Shown here piece after piece: positions 23,712 to 34,455 of a DNA stretch of 64,000 bases. The stretch lies in assembly GCA_032158125.1 (NCBI GenBank), contig JASKOT010000007.1, forward strand, positions 186,001 to 250,000, written 5' to 3'. Made by a program: the position numbers and the translations under genes. The notes beneath the pieces were generated by a model that made no database searches, had not been told where the DNA came from, and saw nothing but the letters and a program-made list of their open reading frames with translations. How positions within the stretch are numbered: position 1 is the stretch's first letter; the number at the start of each line of letters is the position of its first letter. The DNA comes from Papiliotrema nemorosa (Eukaryota; Basidiomycota; Tremellomycetes; Tremellales; Rhynchogastremaceae).

Positions 23712-24929
23712 ATGGAGAGTCTAATCGGAGACAGAAGGTCACGTCGCGATCGAACGCCGCCCGCCCAATTCGAGTTCGATCCCACGATGGAAGAACTGCC
23801 CACGATCAATCCAACCGACTTGGGTATCCTGCCACCAGCGGAGGCAGCTCACACAAGCGAGCCTCCTCGTGAGGTGATTGAGATGGAGTCCACCGATGAA
23901 GAAGGGTATGAGGATTCGACTCAGGAAGTCGGTGACGATAATTTAGGATCGGCCGGCCACGATGTGCCACTAACCGATGAGGAGTCTGAGGATGAATCAG
24001 GCTCGGACGAAGAGTTCTTGACAGACAAGGGTGAAAACCTCGCCCCAGTAGCCTGTGTTCCAGCTTTGCAGCCTCCAGATGCCTGGACTGGTGACGAATC
24101 TCCCACGACCTATGCAATGCCCACTGGAGTCGACGTTACCGCAGTCAACCAAGCAAGTGGCATTGTGCCAATTACAGAAGGATCTGTACGATCGAACTGG
24201 CCAGCTTTTGGACAACATCAGGATCCCACTGGGCCCGCACAGACTACCTGGGAGGCTCAAAGAGTCTTCTCACCGTACGAGATCCCAATCATAGCCGATC
24301 CGTCCTCGATGCAGCCACTTGGATTTGGCTCGGTCGTCAATGCCACTTCGCACAATTGGCAGACTCTCGCACCATCTCACACCTATGGCGTACATCCAAA
24401 TAAGTACTGGAGGGGCACACGCGGGATCCTTGGACCGTCCCCTCAAACTAATGCTGGTACTGTTGAACCAAGTCAAGGTGGTAATGAGTCAGAATCATCG
24501 GCGCAAATCGACTGGGGAGCTTTTAGCGGATACAGATCTGCAACCGACTTTGTAGAGATCGGCTCTACCTCTGCCCCGGGAGATAACGGTGAGTGAGGGC
24601 GAGACATCCACGAAATGCCGCTCACGACAGCTTCTAATTATGCTTTATCGCAGGAAGGTGGGTCGGAAATTATGCCGCCGCCTCTCCAGAAACGCCCCTC
24701 AGCAGGCAATGAAAGTCTGTGGAGTACTAACACCAAACGTTCTCGCACCGATGACTCATTCAAATCGTTCAAGCTGTCAGGTACACTGACTGTGACGACT
24801 CAGTCGGTGCATGGAGCTAACAACGTCGAGAACCTTGACTTCTCCGACCATACCTTGAACCCCAGCATAGGTCGTCAACTGGCCTCAGCTTACCATGCCA
24901 GTAAGCTCGCTGAGTACAAAGATGATTGA
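23712..24929 (+). CDS. Orphan acidic protein B of the cluster (about 382 aa)
   Basis: There are two exons: 23712-24588 and 24658-24929. The intron (69 nt, GTGAGT donor, AAG acceptor) is needed to keep frame and leaves 383 codons. The start MESLIGDRRSRRDRTPP is basic, and residues about 35-105 are very acidic (LTDEESEDESGSDEEFL). Three short Trp motifs follow with the form W-x-x-[FL]-[AGS]: NWPAFGQ, NWQTLAPSHTYG and DWGAFSGYRS. The end carries a basic KRPS...TKRSRTDD patch, a possible nuclear localisation signal. There is no known domain. Acidic tracts, Trp motifs and an NLS-like patch would suit a nuclear protein; this is inference. Confidence 0.6.
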
Positions 24930-25623
24930 GATAGTTGGGTGTACATTCACGACGGGGGCAATGAGAAACAATCTACAGTCGACGAGGGATATTTGTTAGG
25001 CATGCATGAGATGATGGCGGCCTTCAGGACGCGGACTGTCATGTACATCCGCATATCCAATGCTTTGGCTGATCGATCTTGGAGTCTGTTCCTGCATTGA
25101 ATAAACAACAATACATTGTGACCTATCATCCGCCGAAGACTCCTACTACACACACAGTACGGTACATATCCTCACTCAGTCACGCGGCTGAGGTACCAAT
25201 CACCGACTTGAACTAGCTACAGTATTGTATGTACAGTAACCGTCAATACGGCTACATTGCGAGAAACACTTTCCGCTACAGTAGGATGGAGGCGGAGATG
25301 ATCACGCACCAATCCCCGCGTCGCCGCATCCATCTCGCAGGGTCTACACGTATGTCCACTGTATATCAAGATTAGCTTGCAATGTCCGCCGACGGCGGTG
25401 CAAAATAGCGTCCCCACCAGCTAGCTGATCCTGGCCTTCGAGGATCCTTTGATGAGATCTAGCTTGTCGGTGAGCTCGATAAGGCTCTCTGCCATGCCCA
25501 GAAGAATCTAGAACTCATGGCTCTTCGCCTGGTTCTGGAATCCATCCGCACTCCATCCTCGCTAGTAAAAAGAGGTATACTAACTCCATTACACTTTATC
25601 CCTTGCCCCCTTTGATTGTGAGC
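24930..25623. other. Intergenic region within the orphan cluster
   Basis: This 0.69-kb region has only short overlapping frames. It holds the 3' end of orphan B and the promoter of orphan C. Confidence 0.4.
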
Positions 25624-26134
25624 ATGCCGAAGGAGAAGGACGCAGACACCCCGCCAGATATGGATTCTCGCAAACTTCTCGAAGAACGGGACGCCCGATG
25701 GGGCGCAGCGCTCGCAGGTGGAAATTCTCAGGTCGCGTTCTCTCACTCCGCCCAAGGCCATCAAGACACGGGGGGTACATATGAGTGCTTTCGTTGCGGA
25801 CCCATTTACAGGGATCCCCCCGTTAATGGAGATTCAAGATTCTGCCGCCTACTCGAAGAATCCTCCTGTTGTACAGATAGGTTCGCACTTCGCTTACGAT
25901 GGTGGCGACAGTTCCTCTAATTCTGAGGTTCATAGAGACAACAAACACTTGATAGATTGGGCTGTGAGTGACACTCGCAGTACATCCTGGAATGGGCTTG
26001 CTTACAGCAGCGCTTTTGTGTTTAACAATGAGCTGTACGGCAAGAGAACACCGATTGTTGCAGGTACTCCGGTCGTCTTTTCCCCGGTCTCCCAGGGATC
26101 AGGCTCTTGGGCGGGCCAGAACACCCAATCCTAG
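25624..26134 (+). CDS. Orphan protein C of the cluster (about 158 aa), related in part to orphan B
   Basis: Exon 1 starts at ATG 25624 (MPKEKDADTPPDMDSRKL). A 34-nt intron (25732-25765; donor GTCGCG) restores the long frame that contains MSAFVADPFTGIPPL and ends SGSWAGQNTQS; the sum is 159 codons. The donor is weak and the intron is at the short end, so the true start could instead be the internal Met near 25778. The protein has LIDWAVSDTRSTSWNGLAYSS, which matches two motifs of orphan B: IDW...S..RS and W-x-x-L-A-x-S. No known domain. Confidence 0.45.
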
Positions 26135-26443
26135 AACAGCAGAGATCTATATGTGGAAACACGAGTCAGTGGTGCTGATGTTTCATCAGCGCTTTGTACA
26201 TCCTTTCATCCTCGTGCGATTCGACAACTGCATGAGTACAGTATCCTTTCATTCGCCACCCCCACCGTAACACCTTCACACAGGCAAGCCTCTGACGGAA
26301 GGCTCGACGTCGATGTCCGGTTCTTGTGGAGTAAAATTTATCCCCAGTACAGACATCACTCATCCTCCCACTCTTCTTCCTCATCAGCCTCAAGAATCCG
26401 ATATAACTCTCAAGATCAGCGAGCAAGATCAGTCAGTCACAAG
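26135..26443. other. Spacer between orphans C and D
   Basis: The frame of orphan D is open upstream to about 26153, but no ATG occurs in it before 26444. The spacer could be 5' UTR or could hold an unrecognised coding exon. Confidence 0.4.
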
Positions 26444-27514
26444 ATGAGCTCGTCTAACACCAAGTTTCAGTGTGAATTCGATTTATTGCATCAGGACAGC
26501 GGTCTAGGGTTTGACGGTGAAAAGGGTTCATCGAGCTGCAACGGAGCCTGTGAGGTGGCATCAGGAGGCTTGTGCTCGCCTCAGACCGTTGATGAACCGC
26601 TTGTAGGTTTCCGACGAGTCGAGAACGAGTGGGGTAAGCGGACCTATAACGAGACCGTCGAAAATGCAAGCTGTTCTCCTGATGACAGCGAATCAAAGCG
26701 GCGAAACATCTTCAAATGGGTTGAGGAAGTGGACGAGCACAAGCACGAGCCTAAAGAGAGTGACGCTGTCGTATCGCTGTTGAATCTGAGTGGACACGGT
26801 AACGGAGATCTCGTGCTACCGGCCTTCCCGCCTCCTTCCGCTGATGAAGGTCTCTGGCGACATCAAACATCTTCGCCTGGTTCAGAAATCCCTGGAGAGT
26901 CACCAAAAAAAGAGTTGAGACCAGAAATCGACAGCGACCAAGAGCTGGAGAGACTGTTTGGGGGACCTGATCCACCTAGAAGTCAACAGTCTGCTACACG
27001 TCAGAAAACTTTGAACTACTTGAAGAATCTTGAAGCGCACGGTTTGCGCACAGAGCATGCTTCGCCTGCCAGTCACAATGACATAAAGAGCTCTGCTGCA
27101 GGGTCGCGAGCAGATGTTCAGCAAGAAAGTCCGGCCGAGGGTGGGGGGTATGATAGCGACGTCGAAAGTGAACCGCGAACAAACACTGATTTTCAAGACG
27201 GAGATGATGAGCTTGACGAGCCACAGTCGGGCTTTGAACGTGGAGAAGGCTGGACGGTGCATATATCGATCGTTCCATCTTGCAAATACACCTCGCGCAT
27301 AAACGGGAAAACACAGATCTGTTCAAGGGGCGGCGAGATTCAATGTACATCGACATTCCTCCCTGGACCCATTCCGCCCGACCTCGACGAGTTTCTGCGG
27401 TCCATACGTGCGTCGAATCGTTCAGCCGGCACGTCTAAGGACCATGAGGAGATCAATTCAAGCGAAGAGGAATGTTCAAGATTATACGATGTAGGTACGC
27501 ACACGTATGCGTGA
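26444..27514 (+). CDS. Orphan protein D of the cluster (356 aa)
   Basis: A single open frame of 357 codons starts at ATG 26444 (MSSSNTKFQCEFDLLHQD). It is acidic and probably disordered for most of its length, with helical charged parts (RNIFKWVEEVDEHKHEP, DSDQELERLFGG). A more ordered region near residue 270 reads GWTVHISIVPSCKYTSRING and QICSRGGEIQCTSTFLPG, with three Cys residues. It ends SRLYDVGTHTYA. No family recognised. It is on the same strand as orphans A-C and the GT18 gene. The track of open codons is long for a chance frame, but conservation cannot be judged here. Confidence 0.55.
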   Translation: MSSSNTKFQCEFDLLHQDSGLGFDGEKGSSSCNGACEVASGGLCSPQTVDEPLVGFRRVENEWGKRTYNETVENASCSPDDSESKRRNIFKWVEEVDEHKHEPKESDAVVSLLNLSGHGNGDLVLPAFPPPSADEGLWRHQTSSPGSEIPGESPKKELRPEIDSDQELERLFGGPDPPRSQQSATRQKTLNYLKNLEAHGLRTEHASPASHNDIKSSAAGSRADVQQESPAEGGGYDSDVESEPRTNTDFQDGDDELDEPQSGFERGEGWTVHISIVPSCKYTSRINGKTQICSRGGEIQCTSTFLPGPIPPDLDEFLRSIRASNRSAGTSKDHEEINSSEEECSRLYDVGTHTYA

Positions 27515-27924
27515 TGTATGTCTGTGCGTTTTTGATGAGCCGATCGTCACGATCCGGAGGACGTCCAGATCGCACCGTATTCGGGTAATAACCCGCGCAT
27601 AACAGCCCGACGGTATATAATCCGTATCATCATTCTCACCTGCCGTGACTCTGCATCCGTGAAAAGATTCTACAAGATGGTGGCAGACGCACAGGGCGAG
27701 TGTTTTTCTGCGTCGATGGCTCGTGGCGGTGGCGACTTGCCGTGTTTGGTTGCAATTACGTGATTTTGTTGCCCGCATTCAGGTCTCGATTCCAGTTCGG
27801 TACCGAAAAGCTCCATCGCGCTGGATTATGGATAACAGACCCATGAGAGAACGATACCTCGCCAGCCTTTGCGCGAGCCATTCTGAGCATCAAGCGGACG
27901 CATTATCGACCGCGACCTGCGCAA
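27515..27924. promoter_or_regulatory. Promoter region of the GT18 gene
   Basis: This 0.41-kb region includes a TATATAA sequence at about 27614, some 310 bp before the GT18 ATG. Use of this TATA box is inference. Confidence 0.4.
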
Positions 27925-29838
27925 ATGGCGTACACAAGCTTGTTAGGTAGATTACAGCTCCGGCCAGTCCTTATTCTGGCTTTCGTGTCGCTGGTCCTGG
28001 GCGTGGGATTGATACACCAGCACACGGAAGGGGGGATCCAGAGCTACGCAAAGGATCTCGGGATTGGAGATGATTGGAGGTCATGGATGCCTATGAATAA
28101 GCATGCTGGGCATGTTAAGCCGTCACATCTCCAGGAGTCCTTGACGGACGAGGGATGCGAGGGGTTCGATCCTTCTTTGCCGTTTGACCAGGATCCGCCA
28201 AATTGCTTACGCGCGAGGCAATATAGACAGATCGAACGCGTTCTCGCCAGAGAGAGACTCAAGAAACAGTGCGTATAAGAGCTACAATGGTCCATGAAGA
28301 GTGCGGGAACTGATCAGTGCCAGTGATCATTGGTATTTCACAGAGAAGGACAACATCGAGGTATTCGAACGACTGCTGGGCTGTTTCAGTACCTTTCCTT
28401 CGCCATGCCCGCCTAAGCCCTTGATCCTTAGTGGATGGTGGTACACTGCGATGGGTATAGGATCCGGGATATCGGGCGAGGCGATTTGGATGAAGGGGAT
28501 CTTGGAATACGTGGAAGAGCTCAATATGAGTATCATCGCAGTGGGGCCATACGAGAACTTTATCACCGTCGCCGAGATGATACCGGATGTCTAGTGAGCG
28601 CGATGGAAGGTCATTTGGGCTCAACTGACATGTAGTCGAACTCTATGGGCTTCGCATGTGGATACTGTGACTTGCCTGGGAGATCCAAGATGTATCAAGG
28701 ATTACGTTCCCCCGGAGGATGCCGAGGACTTGTCGATCGGTGTCCCAGAGGATGAGAGGGGAACGATCCCGTTGTGGGCCATCAGCGTGGTCGACTATGT
28801 GAGTGTTGGTTGTTCACCTTGGATGTGCTGACGGTCAGTGGGGCTCGAGACCGCTCGACATCGCACCTGCAAATGCTTGGTATTGGGGTCTTACCAAGAA
28901 TGGGGATTGGTCCTACCATCCTTTGGGTTACGAATGGATCGTCACGTGAGACAAATAGCATATGCTCCAGCTCAAGCTCACCCTGTAGTCCATTCCCCTA
29001 CCCAGGACATATACATCTGCCTTACTCGATCGAGAAACACTGTCTACCTACACCCTACACTCCACCGGATGAACGGAACAATTCGGTTCTACTGCTCGCC
29101 AAGCGATCATCATACTTCAACAACGCCAACGCGCCGCAGAAGACATTTTATCAAGACTTGAGCGACGATGTCCAGGTGGATCTCTTGACCACGGCCAACT
29201 TCGAAGAGGGACACGATATACCTGACGGCTTGATCACCATTCCTGCAACGTCTCGAGAGGGATACGCAGAGCTCCTCGGTAGCGTGAAAGCTCTTCTTGG
29301 GATTGGGTTGCCGGTCATCTCGCCTTCGGTTTACACCGCTTTGTGTCAAGGGACGCCGGTGGTCATCCCGCAGTTCGTGGAGGATCCACGTACCGATGGG
29401 TGGTTCTTGTACGAAGGGTGGGTCATCAACGTTTTTATTCCGTATCAAGCTTACTCTGCCAGTGATCATTTCCAACATGGCCCAGCGCAGATGATCGGCC
29501 CTCCCTACGTATACAGCTATTACGTCAAGAACTATACTCAAATGCAAGAGGCAGTCAAGATGGCCATCGAAACACCTATCGAGAGGTACATTCTGCCCGA
29601 AATGAAACACGAATACGGTCTGCAGAGGATGCGGGAATACCTCGACCGCGACGTGCAAGGGATGTACGAGCAAGTGTTGAGGGAGAACGGCGGGGAGATA
29701 CCGAGGTTACAGGCCAATGTGAGGGAGCAGTGTTACAAGATCAAGGCTTGTCCTGCTGTTTTCCCACCGGGCAGGAAACCCTCTGCGCCGCCACGCGCAG
29801 TCACGGTTTCTCTACAGGAGCCGAGTGAGGATGTATAG
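27925..29838 (+). CDS. Glycosyltransferase family 18-like, Golgi type II membrane protein
   Basis: The start is at ATG 27925. A short basic tail (MAYTSLLGRLQLR) precedes one hydrophobic helix (PVLILAFVSLVLGVGLI), giving a type II signal anchor. Six exons join in phase to about 560 residues. The lumenal part has LKKHDHWYFTEKDN, ILSGWWYTAMGIGSG, YRTLWASHVDTVTC, and a nucleotide-sugar-like C-terminal lobe with GIGLPVISPSVYTALCQG and HGPAQMIGPPYVYSYY. This arrangement resembles GT18 (MGAT5-type) enzymes, which add GlcNAc to N-glycan mannose; fungal activity is not established. An in-frame 45-nt intron at 29418-29462 (donor GTGGGT) probably is removed, joining YEGDHFQHG. Confidence 0.75.
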
Positions 29839-29979
29839 AGTGAGAGATTGGGTTCGGGACAGCGGGGTCGCGCTGTATGACTGGTTTCATATCTTTGTTT
29901 CTGCATCATCATTGGGATGCATTCGTTTCATCGGGGGCTCGAGAGGTGAAAAAATAGTCCCGAGGATGTTCTGCCTCTT

Positions 29980-30210
29980 TTAAGGTTTAACCTTGCCCAA
30001 ATTGAAGCGGGAAACATGTGGCGAGTGGACCCTAGGCTTTTTGCCACCCACCTGTTGCACCCCTTGGACGATCCCCTGGCCCACATCTGAGGGCGGCTTT
30101 TGTCCTTCCCTACCGCACCTGAAGTTGGGTGCGTCGGCAGTCCCATGGTCGGGGGTCGACAAAGACACCTGCGCAATTGCTTCAATTAATGCATGAATGA
30201 TTTGAGCCAT
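29980..30210 (-). CDS. Possible small protein (76 aa)
   Basis: An unspliced frame from ATG 30210 to TAA 29980 reads MAQIIHALIEAIAQVS, then a polar basic stretch with GQGIVQGVQQVGGKKPR and the end SRFNLGKVKP. It has a helical start and a Gly/Gln/Lys-rich tail, and no family match. It sits in an otherwise empty 1.3-kb gap. Codon use is ordinary. It may be a real small gene or chance. Confidence 0.3.
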   Translation of the reverse strand: MAQIIHALIEAIAQVSLSTPDHGTADAPNFRCGREGQKPPSDVGQGIVQGVQQVGGKKPRVHSPHVSRFNLGKVKP

Positions 30211-31183
30211 GATCGGCTGTTACGCTCCGTTATAACCACCGTCATCGACATCAGCCAACGCCAGCTCGTGCACCCCAGGGGGACGCTTCTTCGGCTCGTC
30301 GAATTGCAGATGGAAACTTTGGGATCTTGAAATCAGGCGTCATACTCTATTATTTCATAGATCCGGCAAAACCCCAACGTCTCCAGGTACATCATCCCAT
30401 AGTCGTGACACTCCTTTCCTCGACCCAGTTCAAGCTGCCTTTTGCATCAACCCTCTTGCACGTTGGGAACATTTGTCGTCTCGGGACGCAGTTGGACAAA
30501 AGGGGCTTAGACGTCTCATCAAGTCGAAAGGAAGATCGACCATCACCTCGTCCCGTCAGCACCCGGTCGAAACTTTGTCCTCTAGCTCGGCGCCGACACT
30601 CCTTTATCCCAACACAGGTTGAGAGCATAAAGGAGTGCCTTTTCCCGGTCAGTCTGGTATATAGCTCAGGGGAGTCGAGTGCATGGTAGCTACGGCGCTC
30701 ATTCGACACGGGAGGGGTTGTACATAGCTAGGACTTGGAGGAGATTCACAATTGTTCAAGGTGAGTCTTGGTGCCTTTCAAGCGGTTCAGGTACGGCTTC
30801 GATCGAGAGAAGGGTCCTATGCTCTCGCCTCGCCATCATTTACCCCATCAAACACCCCCTCCACCCCTACCATGACCTTCTTGCCCCTAGGCCCGTCTCC
30901 CGAGTGTTTGTTCTCGGGTTGTGCCCCTGATCTACTCGTTTGATGTTCCGTCAACCATGCTCAACCCCCTTTTTGTCACCCCATCACGCCGTTTTATCCG
31001 TGCCGCTCGACCGATGCCTCGAGGCCGGGTCCGGGGTCGTTGTGACAAAATTACAACAGCAAAGCTAACGAGACGCAGTCAACGCTCGCCTCATCATTTT
31101 CATCTGTTTATCCGACCTCCCCATCGTCTCCTTGTAGCTCGACCCCTGCCGCAGGCTTGCGCTCCTTCAAGGTGTAGAAGCAG
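30211..31183. promoter_or_regulatory. Long upstream region before the velvet locus
   Basis: This 0.97-kb region has short overlapping frames on both strands. Its second half is pyrimidine-rich on the plus strand and has several GT/AG pairs, so it may be a transcribed leader of the velvet locus. Confidence 0.4.
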
Positions 31184-31959
31184 ATGTCTGTGACAGTCAC
31201 ATCACCAAGCGACGATCACCCACCCGATAACACTCCCACAGACAGTGACCGACCCCGCCCTCCATCTTCTCGAGAACACACGCTCAAAGTCCCGACAGAC
31301 CCTCCCGAGCCTCCAGATACCCTTCGACTGCATTCACTACCAGAACAGGCCCAGAAAGCGCTTGTTCAACCCGGTCGACCTCTCTCACCACACCCCTTAC
31401 CTCCGCCATCAATCCTTATGCCCGTAGAGCCAGCTGTTCAAAATATAATCAAGAGGACCAGGAAGGAAGAGGCCGCGGGAGAGGGCATCTCGAAAGCAAA
31501 AGGCAAGGAGAGACAAGGAAAGGACAAGGAACTGAGCGGATCGACCTGGGCGGAAAGTGCTGATTTTGCGTACGAGTATGTGCCAGTCGTTCAACGACGA
31601 GAGGGCAGGGGTAATATGTGAGTACACTTCTGAGCCTCTCAATCGTATCACTCCTTGTTTGCTTTTACCTCTCTTCCCCTTTGTCCTTCCTCAATCTCGT
31701 CCCATCAACCCTCTGGTTGCCCGACTTCCCACCGGTCGCGTTTCACGCTGCGCTCCGGTTCAATCGCGATGTGCAACGCGGTACGACCTTGCGTATCCCC
31801 GTCATGAGAGCAAGGGGCCTTAACGGAAGCTCGGTGCCTGTGATGCTGAGCAATCCCTTCGGTCTCGACGAGGAATACAGCCCGTTGTCATCCGAAAGGA
31901 GGGTTGCGGTTGGCTTGTCCATGCGGCCGCGAGGATCCGAAGCAACGAATCATCCTTTG
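31184..31959 (+). CDS. Two coding-like exons upstream of the velvet domain (own gene or 5' exons of the velvet gene)
   Basis: Exon 1, 31184-31617, starts MSVTVTSPSDDHPPDN and is Pro/Ser-rich, ending STWAESADFAYEYVPVV. A 191-nt intron (GTGAGT to ATGAG) joins it in phase 2 to exon 2, 31809-31959, encoding ARGLNGSSVPVMLSNPFGL through EATNHPL and ending at a strong GTGAGT donor. A phase-0 join to TTTGAG^CTGATG at 32381 would fuse it to the velvet protein. Without that join I cannot find a convincing last exon. Product unknown. Confidence 0.4.
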
Positions 31960-32383
31960 GTGAGTCGTCTGACATCTACCCGTGGAGCCTAGCTTATTGT
32001 CCAAGCTTGCATCCACCGCTTGCTTTGCCAGATCTTGGGCCACTCACACACACAACAACATGCGAATACACTCAATCAGATCATGTTTGATGACCTGATT
32101 CTCTTTGTGTGTCCCGTCGATTGCGTCGAAGGATGTTCTTCCAACATTCTTTGTTCTTTTACGACTACATCGCGGCAACCATGCTGTTCGAGGGTGGTCA
32201 ACCTGTCCGCTCTTTTTCATCGATTCGGCCACAGCATCCACGCTGCACGACGCTCTGTACCTTGTCGCGATCTTGTCAACATACACCCTGCAACATCCCC
32301 CGCAGCAATCTCAGGCTTATATCACCCTCATACCCCATCCCTACAGCTCATTCTTCTTGTTGTAATATACTTTGTTTGAGCTG

Positions 32384-34455
32384 ATGCTGTATTACCTCCC
32401 TTACTACCAATATCACCCCAACGCACCCGACATACCCACCCATCAACTCGTCTACGTCCCTCCGCCGGCTCCATACACTCGCCCTAAATACCTTGCCCGC
32501 CCTTCATACCCATCAACAACTCCTACCTTTCCCTTGACCCCTCGCCCCTCCTTGTCACAATTGACCTCGTCCTCCCCGGGCCCCATCACGCCTATGGAAT
32601 CTTCGGTCCCCAAACCTCCCTCCGCCCCGACTGACCATGATTGCGTGCTCAGACACTACGAGTTGACCATGCGACAACAGCCGGTCCAGGCGAGGATGTG
32701 TGGGGTCGGCGATAAGTCAGATAGAAGGCCCGTCGATCCCACCCCTATCATCCAGCTCAAAGTGGTGGACATGAATGAAGAAGAAGTCAAATCGGATACT
32801 GGTGTCAGAAAGAAGCTGAGACATCCTGATCCTGGACCCAATGGCATGTCATTCATGCAGAGTGAGTTGATCAATTTGCAGTCTTCCATTCTAACAGCAA
32901 GATCCTTACTACTTCCTCTTTGCATGCCTAGTAGGAGGAGACGAGCAGGACGAGGAGCTTCATGTTATCGAGGACGGGAAGACACGCTTCCTCACCGGCA
33001 CACCTGTTTCCTCGCTGTATCATTTGAAAGACACCGACAATTCAGACGCCGCTTTCTTCGTATTTCCCGACCTTGGGGTCCGCAAAGAAGGCAAGTACAG
33101 GTTGAAGTTGACCTTGTTCGAGATTGTCGAGTGAGTCGGATAATAAGTGTGCAGCAGAATTCTGACCCAATCAGTCAACAGGTATTCTACTGTACAACAA
33201 CTTTTACCGACCCATTCACAGTGTATTCGGCGAAAAAGTTCCCAGGGATGGAAAAGTCCACGGCGCTGTCAAAGTCCTTTGCCGAACAAGGGTTGAAGAT
33301 CCGGGTGAGAAAGGATCCAAGGCGTGAGTCCTTCAGACCTGGTGTGCTTTCAGTTCAAGCTAATATACAGGACCTGCGCCCAAGACAAAGCGAAAGAGTG
33401 CGGGCGTGGATTCTGAAGAGGAGAAACCTCGCACCGCAGCCAAACGATCCCGAAGCACGCACCCGCAGACTACCGTTCATCCGAACCTGCCCTCATATCG
33501 ACCTCATCCTCCTGCTCTCCACCGTCACTCGATGGGTACCGCCTACCCTCACCCGCCTCACGGGATGCATCATACTCATCCGCCGAACGGGTATCGACAA
33601 GGAACAGTGCCCGGCTGCCCGCCTCGCATGGGTCCACCCGCAATGCCACAGGATCCGTATCGAGCATATTCTCACGCTCACCGAGGCAGACCTCTGCCGA
33701 ATCCTGACTCCTCAGGATACGACGATTATGGACCAGTCATGCCGACCACCCGCCCACCAGATCATGAGCAACAGCTTTATTCCCACGGCCCAACGGCATA
33801 TCGAGGTATTCCGGAAGGGTACGCTACTCGACATCAGACTCCTGAGTACGCACATCCTCCCGGTCCCCCTGGGTATGGACCTGCCAGTTTTCCGTGGCCT
33901 CAACAACAAAATGTACAAGCTCCTCCGTCTGCCTGGACTCGCCCTCAATCTGCACAATCACTCATGCCCGCGCTCTCTCCTATCTTCACGAAACGTCCGG
34001 GCTCCTCGCACAGCCAAACCACCTCTGCACCCCTCAGCGCAGTATCTCATCGGTCTCATCCCTCCCAGTCTCACCATCGAGCGTCCGCACCCAACTCGGC
34101 GACCGTGTCACAAGGTCCATATTCGCCTTCCAGTCGACCCGCATCGCGAGGACAGGGATCTCCAGTCAAATTGCCCAGTCTATTGAATCCGGTGCCGCAT
34201 CATGGGTCTGCGCCTTCACACAGCGGCTCTCCAAGGATGACCCTGCCCCCGATCATGTCTCCCCATTTGTCGGAGCAGCGATCTCACACTACCTCGGCCT
34301 CGCAGTCGTTTCCTGCTTCGCCTTTCAGCTTTGATCAGCATAACCAAGCGAGACCCATGTCGAGTCAGGGAGCCGAGAGTCAAGGTAGTCCTGCAACTAC
34401 TCCAGGAGGTACGAAACCAAACAGCAGGATGCAATTAGGCCATCTCTTGGACTAA
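32384..34455 (+). CDS. Velvet-domain transcription regulator (VosA/VelB family)
   Basis: Velvet proteins are NF-kB-like DNA-binding regulators of development and secondary metabolism, acting as homo- or heterodimers in the nucleus. The velvet domain begins with LRHYELTMRQQPVQARMCGVGDK and DRRPVDPTPIIQL. It is rebuilt across two introns into FMQNPYYFLFACLVGG, TRFLTGTPVSSLYHL, DAAFFVFPDLGVR and KYRLKLTLFEIVD, and then QQVFYCTTTFTDPFTVYSA. It closes with KKFPGMEKSTALSKSFAEQG, the usual end. A KRKSAGVD...AAKRSRS basic patch follows, then a Pro/His/Ser-rich disordered tail of about 300 residues. The ATG at 32384 is a conservative start (MESSVPKPP at 32594 is another); upstream exons may add more. 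Confidence 0.88.

Noticed and set aside
26153..26443. Longer form of orphan D beginning at 26153
   Set aside because: The frame is open but begins with GTG and has no ATG before 26444.
22394..27514. The orphan cluster as a homeodomain mating-type locus
   Set aside because: Divergent orientation is expected for the HD pair and a WFxNxR homeodomain helix must be present. All four genes point the same way and no such motif occurs in any frame I read.
29993..30196. Plus-strand frame opposite the small minus-strand ORF
   Set aside because: It is Cys/Trp/Pro-rich in the way typical of a reverse-strand shadow, and the minus-strand reading is more protein-like.
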